Of a stretch of DNA of 64,000 nucleotides, positions 1-10,279 are shown one piece after another. How positions within the stretch are numbered: the first letter of the stretch is position 1; each line of letters opens with the position of its first letter. Source of the DNA: Pseudomonas sp. UBA6562. Its GTDB lineage: Bacteria > Pseudomonadota > Gammaproteobacteria > Pseudomonadales > Pseudomonadaceae. The position numbers and the translations under genes were made by a program. The notes beneath the pieces were generated by a model. The model made no database searches, had not been told where the DNA came from, and saw only the letters and a program-made list of their open reading frames with translations. The stretch is taken from assembly GCF_002434265.1 (NCBI RefSeq), contig NZ_DJJS01000001.1:1-64000 (forward strand). The letters are read 5' to 3'.

Positions 1-73
1 CACGCAGGTAGGGGTTTTGTCCTTTCTGCGTGATAGTGAGTAGCTGTCAGTGGGGAGTCTTTTCCCTCTGCAT

Positions 74-92
74 GTGTTCTGAACACTACAAT
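74..92 (+). promoter_or_regulatory. Perfect palindrome abutting a candidate -10 box upstream of the PqiA/MCE operon
   Basis: GTGTTC and GAACAC (74-79 and 81-86) form a perfect inverted repeat around one central T. TACAAT (87-92) follows at once and would serve as a -10 hexamer about 30 bases before the first ATG. No good -35 is visible at 16-18 bases. The layout suggests an operator over the promoter of the downstream operon; this is inference. Confidence 0.4.
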
Positions 93-121
93 AGGCCCGT
101 TCTACTGCGCAGAAGCCGCCC

Positions 122-781
122 ATGCCCGACACCGTCGCTCCCCACTCGCTGCAAGCATTGCCCCTGGATGAGCTGATCGCCTGCCACGAGTGCGATCTGC
201 TGATGCGCAAACCCAAGCTGCAGCAAAATGAGAAAGCGCAATGCCCTCGTTGCGGTTACGAGCTCTATGCGCATCGGCACAATGTGGTGAATCGCAGCCT
301 GGCGCTGGTCCTCACTGCGCTGGTCTTGTTCATCCCGGCGAATTTTCTGCCCATCATGCGCTTGCATCTCCTGGGCCAGAGTTCCTACGACACAGTGTGG
401 AATGGTGTGGTGGGCCTGTACGAGTCCGATATGCGTGGTATCGCCATGGTCGTCTTCCTGTGCAGCATGGCCATCCCGTTACTCAAACTGCTGTGTCAGC
501 TGATCGTGCTGCTGAGCATCCGTTTCGACACTGGACGCAGCTATGGCCTGTTCATCTACAGGGTCTACCACCATGTGCGTGACTGGGGAATGCTCGAGGT
601 GTACCTGATGGGTGTGCTCGTGGCGATCGTCAAATTAGTCGATATGGCGCAGCTCACCATAGGCTTGGGTCTGGTGTGTTTCGTAGCGTTGTTACTGGTG
701 CAGGTCTGGTTGGAGGTGGTGATGTCCGAGCACCAGATCTGGAGCGCGTTGTCCGGGGAGGATGTGCATGCGGGCGATTGA
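122..781 (+). CDS. PqiA-family integral membrane protein (first of two; LetA/PqiA-like)
   Basis: A 219-residue inner-membrane protein of the paraquat-inducible protein A family, which partners MCE proteins in lipid transport between inner and outer membranes. The N-terminus has a zinc-ribbon-like pair of CxxC motifs (CHEC and CPRC), followed by about four hydrophobic segments; the conserved IPANFLPIM stretch is in the first. E. coli LetA (YebS) and PqiA carry two such modules in one chain of about 420 residues. Here the two modules are separate overlapping genes, this one and the next. It is the first gene of a three-gene operon. The ATG at 122 gives the full ribbon. The family is clear; the exact lipid substrate is unknown. 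Confidence 0.88.
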   Translation: MPDTVAPHSLQALPLDELIACHECDLLMRKPKLQQNEKAQCPRCGYELYAHRHNVVNRSLALVLTALVLFIPANFLPIMRLHLLGQSSYDTVWNGVVGLYESDMRGIAMVVFLCSMAIPLLKLLCQLIVLLSIRFDTGRSYGLFIYRVYHHVRDWGMLEVYLMGVLVAIVKLVDMAQLTIGLGLVCFVALLLVQVWLEVVMSEHQIWSALSGEDVHAGD

Positions 782-1391
782 TGCGGGCCTGGTGGTATGC
801 AACGAGTGCCATCAGCTGAACCGCCTGCAGCCAGAGGCCGAATCCCAGCCTTGTACCCGGTGCGGGGCAGCGGTGCACGTAAGGCGCCCCAATAGCATCG
901 CTCGCACCTGGGCGCTGCTGATCACCGCGATGATTCTCTACATACCCGCTAACGTACTGCCGATCATGACAGTCAGCAGCCTGGGGCGAGGGACGCCTGA
1001 TACGATCATGTCCGGCGTCATTGCGTTGATGCAGAACGGTATGCTGCCCATCGCCGGTGTGGTGTTCGTGGCGAGCATTCTGGTGCCGACGTTCAAGCTG
1101 ATCGGTATCGCGCTGTTGTTGTATTCGGTTCAACGCCATCAGCCACTATCGGCTCGGCAGAGAATCTGGATGTACCGTTTCATCGAGTTCATCGGGCGCT
1201 GGTCGATGCTCGACATCTTCGTCATTGCCATTCTGGTAGCAGTGGTGAATTTCGGCCGTATCGCCAATGTCGAAGCCAATCTAGGCGCCGTCGCCTTCGC
1301 GACGGTGGTCATCCTGACCATGTTTGCAGCGTTAACTTTCGATCCCCGTCTGATCTGGGATAACACGGAGTCGGATAACGACAATGAGTGA
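768..1391 (+). CDS. PqiA-family integral membrane protein (second module)
   Basis: A 207-residue PqiA-family membrane protein and the second half of a LetA-like pair. It has CNEC and CTRC zinc-ribbon motifs near the N-terminus and about four transmembrane segments, with the family stretch IPANVLPIM. The start at 768 is preferred over the in-frame ATG at 762 because the GGGGAGG ribosome binding site (755-761) touches 762 but lies six bases from 768. The gene overlaps the preceding pqiA-like gene by 14 bases and the MCE gene by 8, which suggests translational coupling and a fixed complex. It probably forms the inner-membrane part of the lipid channel with the MCE protein. Confidence 0.87.
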   Translation: MRAIDAGLVVCNECHQLNRLQPEAESQPCTRCGAAVHVRRPNSIARTWALLITAMILYIPANVLPIMTVSSLGRGTPDTIMSGVIALMQNGMLPIAGVVFVASILVPTFKLIGIALLLYSVQRHQPLSARQRIWMYRFIEFIGRWSMLDIFVIAILVAVVNFGRIANVEANLGAVAFATVVILTMFAALTFDPRLIWDNTESDNDNE

Positions 1392-3684
1392 CTTGCCTAC
1401 GGCTAAAACCCGCCCTGCTTCCAACTGGTCGGCCATCTGGATACTTCCGCTCATAGCGCTGATCATCGGTGGCTGGTTGGCCTTTCAGGCCTACCGCGAT
1501 GCGGGCGTGGAGATTCAGGTCCGTTTCAAGACGGGCGAAGGCATCGTCGCCGACAAGACCGAGATCATGTACAAGGGCATGTCGGTGGGTAAGGTCAAAT
1601 CCTTGATCCTGGACGAAGAGGGCAGCAACACCGGTGTCATCGCTACTATCGAGATGAACCGCGCAGCAGAAGAGCACCTCACCACCGGCACTCGCTTCTG
1701 GCTGGTCAAGCCCAGTGTGACCATCGCCGGTATTTCTGGTCTGGAGACCCTGGTCTCGGGCAATTACATCGCCATAGATCCCGGTGAAGGCGAGCCCACC
1801 AAACGCTTTACGGCACTGTCCGAAGCACCGCCTTTATCGGACAACGAGCCAGGCTTGCACCTGACCCTCAAAGCCGACCGCCTGGGCTCGCTGAATCGCG
1901 ACAGCCCGGTGTTCTACAAACAGATCAAGGTCGGTCGGGTGAAGAGCTATCGCCTCTCCGAAGACCAGGACCTGGTCGAGATCAAAGTGTTCATCCAGCC
2001 GGCCTACGCCAATCTGGTGCGAAAACACACACGCTTCTGGAACGCCAGCGGTGTCAGCATCAATGCCGACCTCTCGGGGGTCAAAGTACGCACCGAGTCC
2101 CTGGCCAGCATCGTGGCCGGCGGCATCGCCTTCGCGACGCCCGAGCACCGCAAGGACAGCCCGCCGACCGATCCGAACTTGCCGTTCCGCTTGTACGAAG
2201 ACTTCGATGCAGCCCAGGCCGGCATTCGCATCAAGCTCAAACTGACCGACTTCGAAGGCTTGCAGGCCGGCCGCACGCCAGTGATGTACAAAGGCATTCA
2301 GGTGGGTTCGTTGAAGGCGCTGAAGATCGAGGAAGACTTGTCCAGCGCCACGGCCGAACTCACCATGGACCCCTTGGCCGAAGACTTCCTGGTTTCCGGC
2401 ACGCAGTTCTGGGTGGTCAAACCCTCGATTTCCCTGGCGGGCATCACCGGTCTGGAGGCGTTGGTGAAAGGCAACTACATCGCCATCCGGCCAGGTGAGA
2501 AGGGCGCTTCGCCATCCCGCGAGTTCGAAGCGCGGGCCAAAGCGCCGCCACTGGACCTAAAGGCTCCTGGCCTGCACTTGGTGCTGTTCGCCGATCGCCT
2601 CGGCTCGGTCGAAGTCGGCAGCCCGGTCATGTACCGCCAGGTCAAGGTCGGTAACGTGCAAAGCTACCAGTTCACCCGCGACAGCAAACGCATCCTGATT
2701 GGCGTGCACATCGAGAAGGAATACGAAAACCTGGTCAACGGCTCGACACGCTTCTGGAATTCCAGCGGCATCACCCTGACTGGAGGGCTTTCGGGTATCA
2801 AGATTCAAAGCGAATCCCTGCAAACCTTGATGGCCGGTGGCATCACCTTCGATACGCCGCAGGCCAACGTCAAGTTGAAGCGGCGAATTCCACGCTTCCG
2901 ATTGCATGAGAGCGAAGAAGCCGCCAACCGTGCGGGTACGCTCATCACCATCCGGGTCAATACGGGGGATGGCCTCAAGCCAGGCACACCCATCCGTTTG
3001 CGCGGCCTGGAAGTAGGCAATATCGAAAGCGTCGACCTTACCGACGACTTGCAGGCGGTCCTGTTGCGCGCGCGCATCACCGAAGTGCCAGAGCGCATCG
3101 CCCGAAACGGTACGCAGTTCTGGGTGGTCAAGCCGGCTTTGGGGCTGGTGCGCACCGAGAACCTGGACACGTTGATCAGTGGGCAATACCTGGAGGTCAA
3201 ACCGGCGCCGCGCATGCTCGCGCCTCAGCGCGACTTCATCGCGCTGCCACAGGCACCTGAGGCGACCGAGCCGGAGAATGGCCTGGCGTTGACGTTGAGT
3301 GCCGAGCGTCGCGGTTCGATAAAGCCGGGTGTGCCCGTGACCTATCGCGAAGTCCCGGTGGGCAAGGTAACCGGTTACGAGCTGGGACAAACCGCCAACC
3401 GCGTGCTCATCCACATCCTGATCGAGCCCCGTTACGCACCCCTGGTACGAGGCGGTAGCCGATTCTGGAACAGCAGCGGCTTCGGCATCGACTGGGGGCT
3501 GATCAAGGGCGTGAGCTTGCGCACCGAGTCGGTGGAAACCCTCATCGATGGCGGTATCGCCTTCGCGACGCCCGAAGGGGAGCAGATGGGGACGCAGGCA
3601 CTGCCTAAACAGACCTTCGCATTGTTCGACAAGCCCGAAGACCAGTGGTTGGAATGGGCCCCCAAGATCCCGCTAGCCAAATAA
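1384..3684 (+). CDS. MCE-domain lipid transport protein with six MCE repeats (PqiB/LetB family)
   Basis: A 766-residue periplasm-spanning protein with one N-terminal transmembrane helix (about residues 15-37) and six MCE domains. The repeats are marked by MYKGMSVGKV, FYKQIKVGRV, MYKGIQVGSL, MYRQVKVGNV, RLRGLEVGNI and TYREVPVGKV. They alternate between two subtypes, so the chain reads as three copies of a two-domain unit. E. coli PqiB has three MCE domains and LetB (YebT) seven, so this tube is of intermediate length. MCE proteins of this type form hexameric tunnels that carry phospholipids across the periplasm. No PqiC-type lipoprotein follows, which makes the operon more LetAB-like than PqiABC-like. 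Only the family, not the cargo, can be assigned. Confidence 0.9.
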   Translation: MSDLPTAKTRPASNWSAIWILPLIALIIGGWLAFQAYRDAGVEIQVRFKTGEGIVADKTEIMYKGMSVGKVKSLILDEEGSNTGVIATIEMNRAAEEHLTTGTRFWLVKPSVTIAGISGLETLVSGNYIAIDPGEGEPTKRFTALSEAPPLSDNEPGLHLTLKADRLGSLNRDSPVFYKQIKVGRVKSYRLSEDQDLVEIKVFIQPAYANLVRKHTRFWNASGVSINADLSGVKVRTESLASIVAGGIAFATPEHRKDSPPTDPNLPFRLYEDFDAAQAGIRIKLKLTDFEGLQAGRTPVMYKGIQVGSLKALKIEEDLSSATAELTMDPLAEDFLVSGTQFWVVKPSISLAGITGLEALVKGNYIAIRPGEKGASPSREFEARAKAPPLDLKAPGLHLVLFADRLGSVEVGSPVMYRQVKVGNVQSYQFTRDSKRILIGVHIEKEYENLVNGSTRFWNSSGITLTGGLSGIKIQSESLQTLMAGGITFDTPQANVKLKRRIPRFRLHESEEAANRAGTLITIRVNTGDGLKPGTPIRLRGLEVGNIESVDLTDDLQAVLLRARITEVPERIARNGTQFWVVKPALGLVRTENLDTLISGQYLEVKPAPRMLAPQRDFIALPQAPEATEPENGLALTLSAERRGSIKPGVPVTYREVPVGKVTGYELGQTANRVLIHILIEPRYAPLVRGGSRFWNSSGFGIDWGLIKGVSLRTESVETLIDGGIAFATPEGEQMGTQALPKQTFALFDKPEDQWLEWAPKIPLAK

Positions 3685-3690
3685 GCTCTT

Positions 3691-3723
3691 CCCCTCGACC
3701 GTACCGCTTGCTCGGTCGAGGGG
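3691..3723. other. Strong hairpin downstream of the MCE gene
   Basis: CCCCTCGACCG (3691-3701) and CGGTCGAGGGG (3713-3723) form an 11-bp stem seven bases after the stop codon. There is no T run, so it may protect the 3' end of the mRNA or work together with the terminator at 3759. Confidence 0.5.
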
Positions 3724-3758
3724 GAGCCACATGGTGACAGCGGTAAATAACAGACAAC

Positions 3759-3787
3759 AAAAAACCGACCCTAGGGTCGGTTTTTTA
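3759..3787. terminator. Bidirectional intrinsic terminator between the MCE gene and rpsT
   Basis: AAAAACCGACC and GGTCGGTTTTTT flank a short CTAG centre. The A run on one side and the T run on the other let it end transcription from both converging genes. Confidence 0.85.
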
Positions 3788-3803
3788 TGAACACGTGCTT
3801 CGC

Positions 3804-4082
3804 TTAGGCAGCAGCAGCTTCTTTCAGCGCCTTGATGTGCGCGTTCAGACGGCCTTTATGGCGAGCAGCTTTGTTCTTGTGGATGATGCCTTTATCGGCC
3901 ATACGGTCGATAACTGGCACAGCCAGGGTGTAAGCCGATTGTGCTTTTTCGGCATCTTTAGCGTCGATGGCCTTAACTACGTTTTTGATGTAGGTACGGA
4001 CCATGGAACGCAGGCTGGCGTTGTGGCTGCGACGCTTCTCAGCCTGTTTTGCACGTTTCTTGGCGGAAGGTGAGTTGGCCAC
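3804..4082 (-). CDS. rpsT: 30S ribosomal protein S20
   Basis: A 92-residue basic protein (N-terminus [18 protein letters not shown]) that binds 16S rRNA during 30S assembly. The length and the lysine/arginine-rich helical sequence are typical of bS20. The start codon is GTG (complement of 4080-4082), with GAGGAG upstream. A rare start is of interest because E. coli rpsT uses UUG as part of autogenous control. The gene is monocistronic, transcribed toward the MCE operon and away from murJ. A strong promoter lies at 4136-4164. Confidence 0.97.
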   Translation of the reverse strand: MANSPSAKKRAKQAEKRRSHNASLRSMVRTYIKNVVKAIDAKDAEKAQSAYTLAVPVIDRMADKGIIHKNKAARHKGRLNAHIKALKEAAAA

Positions 4083-4135
4083 CGTCGAGCTCCTCGAAAG
4101 ACTTTTGGATAAATGACAAGCAAATAAGGCCGCGA

Positions 4136-4164
4136 ATCATGCCGATGAGTTCATCGGTTGTCAA
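4136..4164 (-). promoter_or_regulatory. Sigma-70 promoter of rpsT with an inverted repeat in the spacer
   Basis: On the minus strand TTGACA (4159-4164) is separated by exactly 17 bases from CATGAT (4136-4141). The spacer holds CCGATGA-GT-TCATCGG (4142-4157), a perfect 7-bp inverted repeat. Confidence 0.7.
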
Positions 4165-4335
4165 GGCCAGATGCAGGGCTCCGCTGAGTGGCCGTAGCGC
4201 ATAACGGAGTGGATTCCATTCTGCGTCGCGACCTGTAAACTCGGGAAATTTGGCTCCCCCTGCGAAGAGCGCGGGAGTATCGCACATTCGAGCGCCAACT
4301 GGCAGCGCTCCTCGTCCATTGGCGTAAACTTTTCC

Positions 4336-5874
4336 ATGAACTTGCTCAGATCCCTGGCTGCGGTCAGCTCCATCACCATGATTTCCCGTGTGTTGGGGTT
4401 CGTGCGCGACACCATCCTGGCCCGCGTTTTCGGCGCAGGCGTCGCCACCGATGCCTTCTTCATCGCCTTCAAGCTGCCCAACCTGCTGCGGCGCATCTTC
4501 GCCGAAGGCGCCTTCTCCCAGGCCTTCGTGCCGATCCTCGCCGAATACAAGACGCAACAGGGCGAAGAGGCGACGCGTACGTTCGTTGCCTATGTCAGCG
4601 GCTTGCTGACCTTGATATTGGCGCTGGTGACCGTGCTCGGTGTCCTGGCAGCTCCCTGGGTGGTGTGGGCCACCGCGCCTGGCTTCGTCGACAGCGCCGA
4701 GAAATACCAGCTGACCAGCGACCTGCTGCGGGTGACCTTTCCTTATATATTGCTGATCTCGCTCTCTTCGCTGGTGGGCGCGATCCTCAACACTTGGAAC
4801 CGCTTCTCGGTGCCGGCCTTCACGCCGACCCTGCTCAACGTTGCGATGATCGTCTTCGCGCTGTTCCTCACGCCGTACTTCGATCCGCCCATCATGGCCT
4901 TGGGCTGGGGTGTACTGGCGGGGGGGCTGGCGCAGTTGCTGTACCAGCTGCCTGCCCTCAAGCGCATCGGCATGCTGGTGCTGCCGCGCCTGAACCTGCG
5001 CGACAGTGGGGTATGGCGGGTGCTCAAGCAGATGCTGCCGGCCATTCTCGGCGTGTCGGTGAGCCAGATTTCCTTGATCATCAACACCATCTTCGCCTCC
5101 TTTTTGGTCGCGGGCTCGGTGTCGTGGATGTACTACGCCGACCGTTTGATGGAGTTGCCCTCCGGTGTATTGGGTGTGGCGCTGGGCACCATCCTGCTGC
5201 CGACCCTGGCCAAGACCTACGCCAATCGCGATCGCCACGAGTACTCGCGGATCCTCGACTGGGGCCTGCGCCTGTGCTTCCTGCTGGTATTGCCGTGCAC
5301 CCTGGCCCTGGCGATTCTGGCCGAGCCGTTGACGGTCACCCTGTTCCAGTACGGTAAATTCACCGCCTTCGACGCAGCCATGACCCAACGCGCCCTGGTG
5401 GCCTATTCGGTGGGCCTGTTGGCGATCATTCTGGTGAAAGTGCTGGCACCTGGCTTCTATGCGCAGCAGAACATCCGCACGCCCGTGAAGATCGCCATCT
5501 TCACGCTCGTGTCCACGCAACTGCTGAACCTGGCGCTGATCGGCCCGTTCAAGCATGCTGGCCTGGCCTTGGCGATCAGCATTGGCGCATGCCTGAACGC
5601 TGGCCTGCTGTACTGGCGGCTGCGCAGCCTCGACCTTTTCCAGCCTCAACCCGGCTGGCTGGGTTTTCTAAGCCGACTGATAGTGGCGGTGCTGTTGATG
5701 TCGGCGGTACTACTGGCGGGCATGCATTACATGCCCGCGTGGGCCCAGGGCGACATGCTGGCGCGGTTCCTGCGCTTGGGGGCGCTGATCGCGGCAGGTG
5801 TGGTGACCTACTTCGGCTGCCTGTTCCTGTGTGGTCTGCGCCCCCGGCAGTTCGCGCGCAAGGCGTTGCATTGA
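4336..5874 (+). CDS. murJ: Lipid II flippase MurJ
   Basis: A 512-residue polytopic inner-membrane protein (MOP exporter superfamily, 14 predicted helices) that flips undecaprenyl-linked lipid II to the periplasmic face for peptidoglycan synthesis. The residues known to matter in E. coli MurJ are present at the same positions: R18, R24 (GFVRD), D39 (ATDAF), R52 and R53. The length matches the family (511-512). No strong ribosome binding site precedes the ATG at 4336, but the conserved start fits. It is followed about 120 bases later by ribF in the same direction, which may have its own promoter. Confidence 0.97.
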   Translation: MNLLRSLAAVSSITMISRVLGFVRDTILARVFGAGVATDAFFIAFKLPNLLRRIFAEGAFSQAFVPILAEYKTQQGEEATRTFVAYVSGLLTLILALVTVLGVLAAPWVVWATAPGFVDSAEKYQLTSDLLRVTFPYILLISLSSLVGAILNTWNRFSVPAFTPTLLNVAMIVFALFLTPYFDPPIMALGWGVLAGGLAQLLYQLPALKRIGMLVLPRLNLRDSGVWRVLKQMLPAILGVSVSQISLIINTIFASFLVAGSVSWMYYADRLMELPSGVLGVALGTILLPTLAKTYANRDRHEYSRILDWGLRLCFLLVLPCTLALAILAEPLTVTLFQYGKFTAFDAAMTQRALVAYSVGLLAIILVKVLAPGFYAQQNIRTPVKIAIFTLVSTQLLNLALIGPFKHAGLALAISIGACLNAGLLYWRLRSLDLFQPQPGWLGFLSRLIVAVLLMSAVLLAGMHYMPAWAQGDMLARFLRLGALIAAGVVTYFGCLFLCGLRPRQFARKALH

Positions 5875-5958
5875 AGCGCCTGGCACGCCGGGCATCGGTT
5901 TCCCTTATCCAATGCCACAGCCGGACACTGCTGCCTGTCGTCAGCGCCCGGGTGTGGT

Positions 5959-5964
5959 TATAAT
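5959..5964 (+). promoter_or_regulatory. Candidate -10 element upstream of ribF
   Basis: A perfect TATAAT lies 28 bases before the ribF start chosen here. The sequence at the expected -35 distance is poor, so activity is uncertain. Confidence 0.35.
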
Positions 5965-5992
5965 CGACCACTTTATGAGCAAGAAGCGCGCT

Positions 5993-6943
5993 ATGCAGCT
6001 GGTCCGAGGCTTTCACAACCTGCGCCCTGAGCACCGGGGCTGCGTTGCCACCATTGGCAATTTCGACGGGGTCCATCGCGGCCACCAGGCGCTCCTGGCG
6101 CGCTTGCGCGAGCGCGGGCAGGCCCTTGGGCTGCACACCTGTGTCGTGATCTTCGAGCCGCAGCCGCGCGAGTACTTCACGCCCGATGCTGCGCCCGCTC
6201 GGCTGTCGCGTTTGCGTGACAAGATCGAGCTGCTCGCTGCCGAGGGTGTCGATCAAGTGCTGTGCCTGGCGTTCAACGAACACCTGAGCAATCTCAGCGC
6301 CAGCGCCTTCGTCGATGCGATCATGGTCGACGGCTTGCGCATCAAGCATCTGGAAGTGGGCGACGACTTTCGTTTCGGCTGCGACCGCGCCGGCGACTTC
6401 GCTTACCTGGTAGACGCCGGGCGTCGCCACGGTTTCACCGTAGAGGCGGCGCAAACGGTGGTGCACGACGGCATGCGCGTCAGCAGTACCCAGGTGCGCA
6501 AGGCCCTGGCCGAAGCCGACTTCGCCTTGGCCGAGCACTTGCTTGGGCGGCCTTACCAGATCTGCGGGCGGGTACTGCATGGCCAGAAGCTGGCGCGCCA
6601 GCTCGGTACGCCCACGGCCAACATCCAGCTCAAGCGTCGCCACGTGCCTTTGACCGGCGTGTACCTCACCAGCGCCGAGATCGACGGTCAGCGCTGGCCC
6701 GGCATCGCCAACATCGGCGTGCGCCCCAGCGTGGCCGGCGATGGCCGCCCGCATCTGGAGATTCATTTGCTGGACTACACCGGTGACCTGTACGACCAAC
6801 GCCTGGCCGTGCAATTTCACCACAAGCTGCGCGAAGAGCAGCGTTTCGCCTCCCTGGAGGCGCTCAAGTCGGCGATCGACGCGGACATCGCCGCCGCACG
6901 TGCCCACTGGCACGCTCAACCGCTAACCAAGAGCCTGAAATGA
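5993..6943 (+). CDS. ribF: Bifunctional riboflavin kinase / FAD synthetase
   Basis: A 316-residue enzyme that phosphorylates riboflavin to FMN and then adenylates it to FAD. The N-terminal FMN adenylyltransferase domain shows [12 protein letters not shown] (about residues 21-32), VGDDFRFG and the SSTQVRKAL motif. The C-terminal riboflavin kinase domain shows LGTPTANI and TGVYLT. The start at 5993 (MQLVRG) matches the usual Pseudomonas form; an in-frame ATG at 5975 would add six residues and the reading frame stays open further upstream. The stop overlaps the ileS start (ATGA), so ribF heads the ribF-ileS-lspA-fkpB-ispH run. Confidence 0.95.
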   Translation: MQLVRGFHNLRPEHRGCVATIGNFDGVHRGHQALLARLRERGQALGLHTCVVIFEPQPREYFTPDAAPARLSRLRDKIELLAAEGVDQVLCLAFNEHLSNLSASAFVDAIMVDGLRIKHLEVGDDFRFGCDRAGDFAYLVDAGRRHGFTVEAAQTVVHDGMRVSSTQVRKALAEADFALAEHLLGRPYQICGRVLHGQKLARQLGTPTANIQLKRRHVPLTGVYLTSAEIDGQRWPGIANIGVRPSVAGDGRPHLEIHLLDYTGDLYDQRLAVQFHHKLREEQRFASLEALKSAIDADIAAARAHWHAQPLTKSLK

Positions 6944-9771
6944 CCGACTACAAAGCCACGCTAAACCTACCGGACACCGCCTTCCCCATGAAGGCCGGCC
7001 TGCCTCAGCGCGAACCGCAGATCCTGCAGCGCTGGGACAGCATTGGCCTGTACGGGAAGCTGCGCGAAATTGGCAAGGATTGTCCGAAGTTCGTCCTGCA
7101 CGACGGTCCGCCCTACGCCAACGGCAAGATTCACATCGGTCACGCGCTGAACAAGATTCTCAAGGACATGATCGTGCGCTCCAAGACCCTGTCGGGCTTC
7201 GATGCGCCGTACGTGCCTGGTTGGGACTGCCACGGCCTGCCGATCGAGCACAAGGTCGAGGTCACCCACGGCAAACACCTGTCCGCCGACCAGACCCGCG
7301 AACTGTGCCGTGCCTATGCCGCCGAGCAGATCGAAGGGCAGAAGCGCGAGTTCATCCGTTTGGGCGTGTTGGGCGATTGGGACAACCCCTACAAGACCAT
7401 GGACTTCGCCAACGAAGCCGGAGAGATCCGTGCGCTGGCCGAGATGGTCAAGCAGGGCTTCGTATTCAAGGGCCTCAAGCCAGTGAACTGGTGCTTCGAC
7501 TGCGGTTCGGCGTTGGCCGAAGCCGAAGTCGAGTATGCCGACAAGAAGTCGCAGACCATCGACGTGGCCTTCCCGATCGCCGACGCTGACAAGCTGGCGA
7601 GCGCTTTCGGCCAGGCAAGCCTGAGCAAGCCTGCGGCCATCGTGATCTGGACCACCACACCCTGGACCATCCCCGCCAACCAGGCGCTGAACGTGAACCC
7701 GGAGTTCAGCTACGCGCTGGTCGATACCGGCGAGCGTCTGCTGGTGCTGGCCGAGGAGTTGGTAGAGGCTTGCCTCAAGCGCTGGAGCCTGGAAGGTACG
7801 GTGCTGGCCACCGCTTCCGGCTCGGCCCTGGAACTGATCAACTTCCAGCATCCGTTCTACGACCGTCTGTCGCCGGTGTACCTGGCCGACTACGTCGAAC
7901 TGGGCGCTGGCACTGGCGTGGTGCACTCCGCGCCCGCCTACGGCGAAGACGACTTCGTGACCTGCAAACGCTATGGCATGGTCAACGACGAGATTCTGAC
8001 CCCCGTGCAGAGCAATGGCGTATATGCGCCCTCGTTGGAATTCTTCGGCGGCCAGTTCATCTGGAAGGCGAACCCTGCGATCGTCGAGAAGCTGGAGGCG
8101 GTGGGTGCGCTGCTGTACACCGAAACCATCACCCACAGCTACATGCACTGCTGGCGCCACAAGAGCCCGCTGATCTACCGCGCCACCGCGCAGTGGTTCG
8201 TCGGCATGGACAAGCAGCCACACACCGGGGCACCGCTGCGTGAACGCGCACTGGCCGCCATCGAAGACACCAAGTTCGTTCCGGCCTGGGGCCAGGCGCG
8301 CCTGCATTCGATGATCGCCACCCGTCCCGACTGGTGCATCTCGCGCCAGCGCAACTGGGGCGTGCCGATTCCGTTCTTCCTCGACAAGCAGACCGGCGAG
8401 TTGCACCCGCGCACCGTCGAGCTGATGGAGGAAGTGGCCAAGCGCGTCGAACAGCAGGGCATCGAAGCCTGGTTCAAGCTCGACGCCGCCGAACTGCTGG
8501 GCAGCGAAGCCGACCAGTACGACAAGATCAGCGACACCCTCGACGTCTGGTTCGACTCCGGCACCACCCACTGGCACGTGCTGCGTGGCTCGCACGACAT
8601 CGGCCACTCCACCGGCCCGCGCGCCGACCTGTACCTGGAAGGTTCCGACCAGCACCGCGGCTGGTTCCACTCCTCCTTGCTGACCGGTTGCGCCATCGAC
8701 GGCCACGCGCCGTACCGCGAGCTGCTGACCCACGGCTTCACCGTGGACGAGAACGGCCGCAAGATGTCCAAGTCGCTGGGCAACACCATCGAGCCGCAGA
8801 AGGTCAACGACACCCTGGGCGCGGACATCATGCGCCTGTGGGTATCGGCCACCGACTATTCCGGCGAGATGGCCGTCTCCGACCAGATCCTGCAGCGCAG
8901 CGCCGACGCCTACCGGCGTATCCGCAACACCGCACGCTTCCTGCTCTCCAACCTGACCGGCTTCGACCCGGCGCGCGACCTGCTGCCTGCCGATGAGATG
9001 CTGGCGCTGGATCGCTGGGCCGTCGACCGCACCCTGCTGCTGCAACGCGAGCTGCAGGAGCACTACGGCGAGTACCGTTTCTGGAACGTCTACTCCAAGG
9101 TGCACAACTTCTGCGTGCAGGAGCTGGGCGGGTTCTACCTCGACATCATCAAGGACCGCCAGTACACCACCGGTGCCAACAGCGTCGCACGGCGTTCCTG
9201 CCAGACCGCGCTGTACCACATCAGCGAAGCGCTGGTGCGCTGGATCGCGCCGATCCTGGCGTTCACCGCCGACGAGCTGTGGCAGTACCTGCCGGGCGAG
9301 CGTAACGAATCGGTGATGCTCAACACCTGGTACGAAGGCTTGTCCGAACTGCCGGAAGGCTTTGAGCTGGACCGTGCGTACTGGGATCGGGTCATGGCGG
9401 TCAAGGCTGCGGTCAACAAGGAGCTGGAGAACCAGCGTGCGGCCAAGGTCATCGGCGGCAACCTGCAGGCCGAAGTCACCCTGTACGCCGAAGAGGCGGT
9501 CGCGGCCGACCTGCACAAGCTGGGCGACGAACTGCGTTTCGTGCTCATCACCTCGGCGGCCAGTGTCGCGCCATTGGCGCAGGCACCGGCCGAAGCCGTG
9601 CCTACCGATGTCGAAGGTTTGAAACTGACGGTCGTCAAGTCCGGCTATACCAAGTGCGGCCGTTGCTGGCACTTCCGCGCCGACGTCGGCAGCCATCCTG
9701 AGCATCCGGAAATCTGCGGCCGTTGCGTCGACAACCTGTGCGGTTCCGGTGAGGTGCGCCACTATGCCTAA
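6940..9771 (+). CDS. ileS: Isoleucyl-tRNA synthetase
   Basis: A 943-residue class I aminoacyl-tRNA synthetase charging tRNA-Ile. The HIGH motif is HIGH at residues 65-68 within [10 protein letters not shown], and KMSKS is at 608-612. The CP1 editing domain lies between about 200 and 400. The C-terminal zinc ribbon is visible as CGRCWHF and CGRCVDN. It overlaps ribF by 4 bases and lspA by 8. The length and the C-terminal zinc site indicate the bacterial, mupirocin-sensitive type; this is inference from family knowledge. Confidence 0.98.
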   Translation: MTDYKATLNLPDTAFPMKAGLPQREPQILQRWDSIGLYGKLREIGKDCPKFVLHDGPPYANGKIHIGHALNKILKDMIVRSKTLSGFDAPYVPGWDCHGLPIEHKVEVTHGKHLSADQTRELCRAYAAEQIEGQKREFIRLGVLGDWDNPYKTMDFANEAGEIRALAEMVKQGFVFKGLKPVNWCFDCGSALAEAEVEYADKKSQTIDVAFPIADADKLASAFGQASLSKPAAIVIWTTTPWTIPANQALNVNPEFSYALVDTGERLLVLAEELVEACLKRWSLEGTVLATASGSALELINFQHPFYDRLSPVYLADYVELGAGTGVVHSAPAYGEDDFVTCKRYGMVNDEILTPVQSNGVYAPSLEFFGGQFIWKANPAIVEKLEAVGALLYTETITHSYMHCWRHKSPLIYRATAQWFVGMDKQPHTGAPLRERALAAIEDTKFVPAWGQARLHSMIATRPDWCISRQRNWGVPIPFFLDKQTGELHPRTVELMEEVAKRVEQQGIEAWFKLDAAELLGSEADQYDKISDTLDVWFDSGTTHWHVLRGSHDIGHSTGPRADLYLEGSDQHRGWFHSSLLTGCAIDGHAPYRELLTHGFTVDENGRKMSKSLGNTIEPQKVNDTLGADIMRLWVSATDYSGEMAVSDQILQRSADAYRRIRNTARFLLSNLTGFDPARDLLPADEMLALDRWAVDRTLLLQRELQEHYGEYRFWNVYSKVHNFCVQELGGFYLDIIKDRQYTTGANSVARRSCQTALYHISEALVRWIAPILAFTADELWQYLPGERNESVMLNTWYEGLSELPEGFELDRAYWDRVMAVKAAVNKELENQRAAKVIGGNLQAEVTLYAEEAVAADLHKLGDELRFVLITSAASVAPLAQAPAEAVPTDVEGLKLTVVKSGYTKCGRCWHFRADVGSHPEHPEICGRCVDNLCGSGEVRHYA

Positions 9772-10279
9772 CCCCGACGTTGGGCGGTTCGGCCGCCTGG
9801 CCTGGTTGTGGCTGGCCGTGGTGGTCGTGGTCCTTGACCAGGCCACCAAGGTCTACTTCGACAGCGCCTTGGCCGACGGCCGCGAGATCAGCGTCATTCC
9901 TGGGCTGCTCAGCTGGCTGTTGGCGTACAACACCGGTGCGGCGTTCAGCTTCCTGTCCGACAGCGCCGGCTGGCAGCGCTGGCTGTTCGCAGCCATCGCC
10001 GTGGTGGTCAGCGGCGTGCTGGTGGTCTGGCTCAAGCGCCTTGGCCGTAGCGACACCTGGTTGGCCATTGCCTTGGCCCTGGTGCTGGGCGGTGCGCTGG
10101 GCAACCTGTACGACCGGATGGCGCACGGCCATGTGATCGACTTCATTTTTGTGCACTGGCAGGACGTCTGGCGCTTCCCCGTGTTCAACCTGGCCGACTG
10201 CGCAATCACCGTGGGTGCGGTGATGCTGGCGCTGGACATGTTCAAGAGCAAGAAACCTCAGGAGCCCGTCCATGACTGA
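9764..10279 (+). CDS. lspA: Lipoprotein signal peptidase (signal peptidase II)
   Basis: A 171-residue inner-membrane aspartyl protease with four helices that removes the signal peptide of prolipoproteins after lipidation. Family motifs are present: [32 protein letters not shown] and [12 protein letters not shown]. The catalytic aspartates are the Asp of VIDF and the Asp of NLAD. The ATG at 9764 gives the standard length; the frame also has a GTG at 9749 inside ileS. It overlaps ileS by 8 bases and fkpB by 8 bases. Its placement after ileS is the common proteobacterial order. Confidence 0.96.
   Translation: MPNPDVGRFGRLAWLWLAVVVVVLDQATKVYFDSALADGREISVIPGLLSWLLAYNTGAAFSFLSDSAGWQRWLFAAIAVVVSGVLVVWLKRLGRSDTWLAIALALVLGGALGNLYDRMAHGHVIDFIFVHWQDVWRFPVFNLADCAITVGAVMLALDMFKSKKPQEPVHD

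Noticed and set aside
4084..5649. Minus-strand frame across murJ.
   Set aside because: Antisense shadow of murJ. It lacks a start signal and homologous features.
6967..9849. A 960-residue open frame on the minus strand across ileS and lspA.
   Set aside because: It is antisense to clear, conserved ileS and lspA genes; high GC keeps the complementary frame open. It has no recognisable domain.
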